DNA of 64,000 nt from Chitinophagaceae bacterium. GTDB taxonomy: Bacteria > Bacteroidota > Bacteroidia > Chitinophagales > Chitinophagaceae. The notes under the pieces were generated by a model, which saw only the letters and a program-made list of their open reading frames with translations, was not told the origin of the DNA and searched no databases. A program made the position numbers and the translations under genes. The stretch is from positions 434,001-498,000 of the forward strand of contig JAFKGQ010000006.1 in the NCBI GenBank assembly GCA_017307755.1, in the 5' to 3' direction. Below, piece by piece: positions 63,490 to 64,000 of the stretch (position 1 is the first letter of the stretch; every line of letters begins with the position of its first letter).

Positions 63490-64000
63490 TTATGGCATTT
63501 TAATTTTCACAAAATTAGTCGTATATCCGGAATAAAAATGAATGCTGGTATCGCCGAATTGGCCTCTGTCAAAACTCCCTGCTCCCCAAAGGGTCCCATC
63601 CTTTTTTACAATAAGACTATACCCCGAGCCGGCGGATATGGATGCGGCGCTGTCTGCCACTTTCGCCCAGGAATATTTGTCGCTGATACTCCCGTCGCCT
63701 AGCTGCCCTAAATTATCATTTCCAGTAGCCCATACAGTGCCGTCTTTTTTTAGCAGCAGGCTAAAATGCTCCCCGGCGGATACGGCTGCGCCATTGTCTG
63801 CCACCTGCGTCCAGGAATAGCTGATGGTAGTAGTACGGCCAAGGCCCAATGCACCGGAATTACCTTCACCCTGGACCCATACCGTTCCGTCCTTTTTTAC
63901 TAAAAGGCTGTGTGACAATCCCGAGGACATGGTGGCAACATTATCCGCCACTTGTACCCAGGAACGGCTATTTAAAGGAGCACTGGCGCCCGACGGCGCC
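63490..64000 (-). CDS. RCC1-repeat protein, 5' end outside the window
   Basis: The frame is open to the window edge, so only the C-terminal 169 residues are seen. They consist of about three RCC1-like repeats of some 50 residues with the core G-x-x-H/Y-S-L-L/I-V/L-K-K-D-G-T-V/L-W-x-x-G (GLSHSLLVKKDGTVWVQGEG; GEHFSLLLKKDGTVWATGND; GSGYSLIVKKDGTLWGAGSF). This gives a seven-bladed propeller in full-length proteins. Bacterial members are mostly secreted or surface proteins of unknown role. It precedes the LytTR gene in the same direction. Confidence 0.85.
   Translation of the reverse strand, partial: APSGASAPLNSRSWVQVADNVATMSSGLSHSLLVKKDGTVWVQGEGNSGALGLGRTTTISYSWTQVADNGAAVSAGEHFSLLLKKDGTVWATGNDNLGQLGDGSISDKYSWAKVADSAASISAGSGYSLIVKKDGTLWGAGSFDRGQFGDTSIHFYSGYTTNFVKIKMP

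Overview
The window is chromosomal DNA of a Bacteroidota, most likely a member of the Chitinophagaceae (Chitinophaga relatives). The grounds are: TonB-dependent receptors with carboxypeptidase-like N-terminal domains, FecI/FecR-type regulation, a type IX secretion (T9SS) sorting domain on an amylase, promoters of the Bacteroidota type (TTTG-N19-TAnnTTTG), almost no Shine-Dalgarno signals, and fairly GC-rich, densely packed genes. No plasmid, phage, insertion sequence or CRISPR array was seen. No intergenic gap exceeds about 245 bases; the longest plain one (27553-27795) shows nothing recognisable.

Region 1 (1-5556) is the end of a pectin/rhamnogalacturonan locus: a GH105 hydrolase cut by the window edge, a large lipoprotein with a rhamnogalacturonan-type jelly roll, an AraC regulator and a phytanoyl-CoA dioxygenase-like protein. 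Region 2 (5732-17560) is one long + strand operon for amino-sugar polymers: GH20 hexosaminidase, an (alpha/alpha)-toroid enzyme, an outer-membrane receptor without SusD, a divergent NagB-like protein, a sugar epimerase-like TIM barrel, MurQ, and two sugar transporters (FucP/NagP-like and hexuronate-like). Two near-identical palindromes lie in front of it. The logic is outer-membrane import of GlcNAc/MurNAc-type oligosaccharides, periplasmic trimming, inner-membrane uptake, and removal of the lactyl ether and amino group.

Region 3 (17547-32608) is mainly housekeeping: methyltransferase-folA-thyA, ferritin, a TlpA-like thioredoxin, a decayed low-GC DUF1016 nuclease gene, threonine dehydrogenase, a secreted alpha-amylase, kdsA, an AraC regulator, a PspC protein, aconitase and an exported NIF3 protein. 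Region 4 (32654-45573) holds an orphan lipoprotein histidine kinase, a small membrane protein paired with an ABC ATPase, a chitinase with a DUF4403 lipoprotein, an ECF sigma factor followed by a predicted dual-membrane-spanning anti-sigma/beta-barrel protein, a SET protein, MgtE and a DPP-IV-like peptidase.

Region 5 (45659-64000) has a Gly-rich secreted protein, glmS, a DUF4954 beta-helix protein, a minus-strand sigma/FecR/TonB-receptor/beta-helix-lipoprotein uptake system, an S41 peptidase, Der and Era GTPases, an S2P-like membrane protein, initiator tRNA-fMet, a LytTR regulator and a partial RCC1-repeat protein.

The most notable items are the single-chain trans-envelope anti-sigma/barrel protein (39684-41249), the SusD-less receptor plus beta-helix lipoprotein system (50640-57975), the mixed amino-sugar operon with an altered NagB-like active site, dispersed double-hairpin repeats (28900 and 48340), and the HELAH membrane protein at 61811. 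All family names come from reading the sequence by eye; no database search was run.
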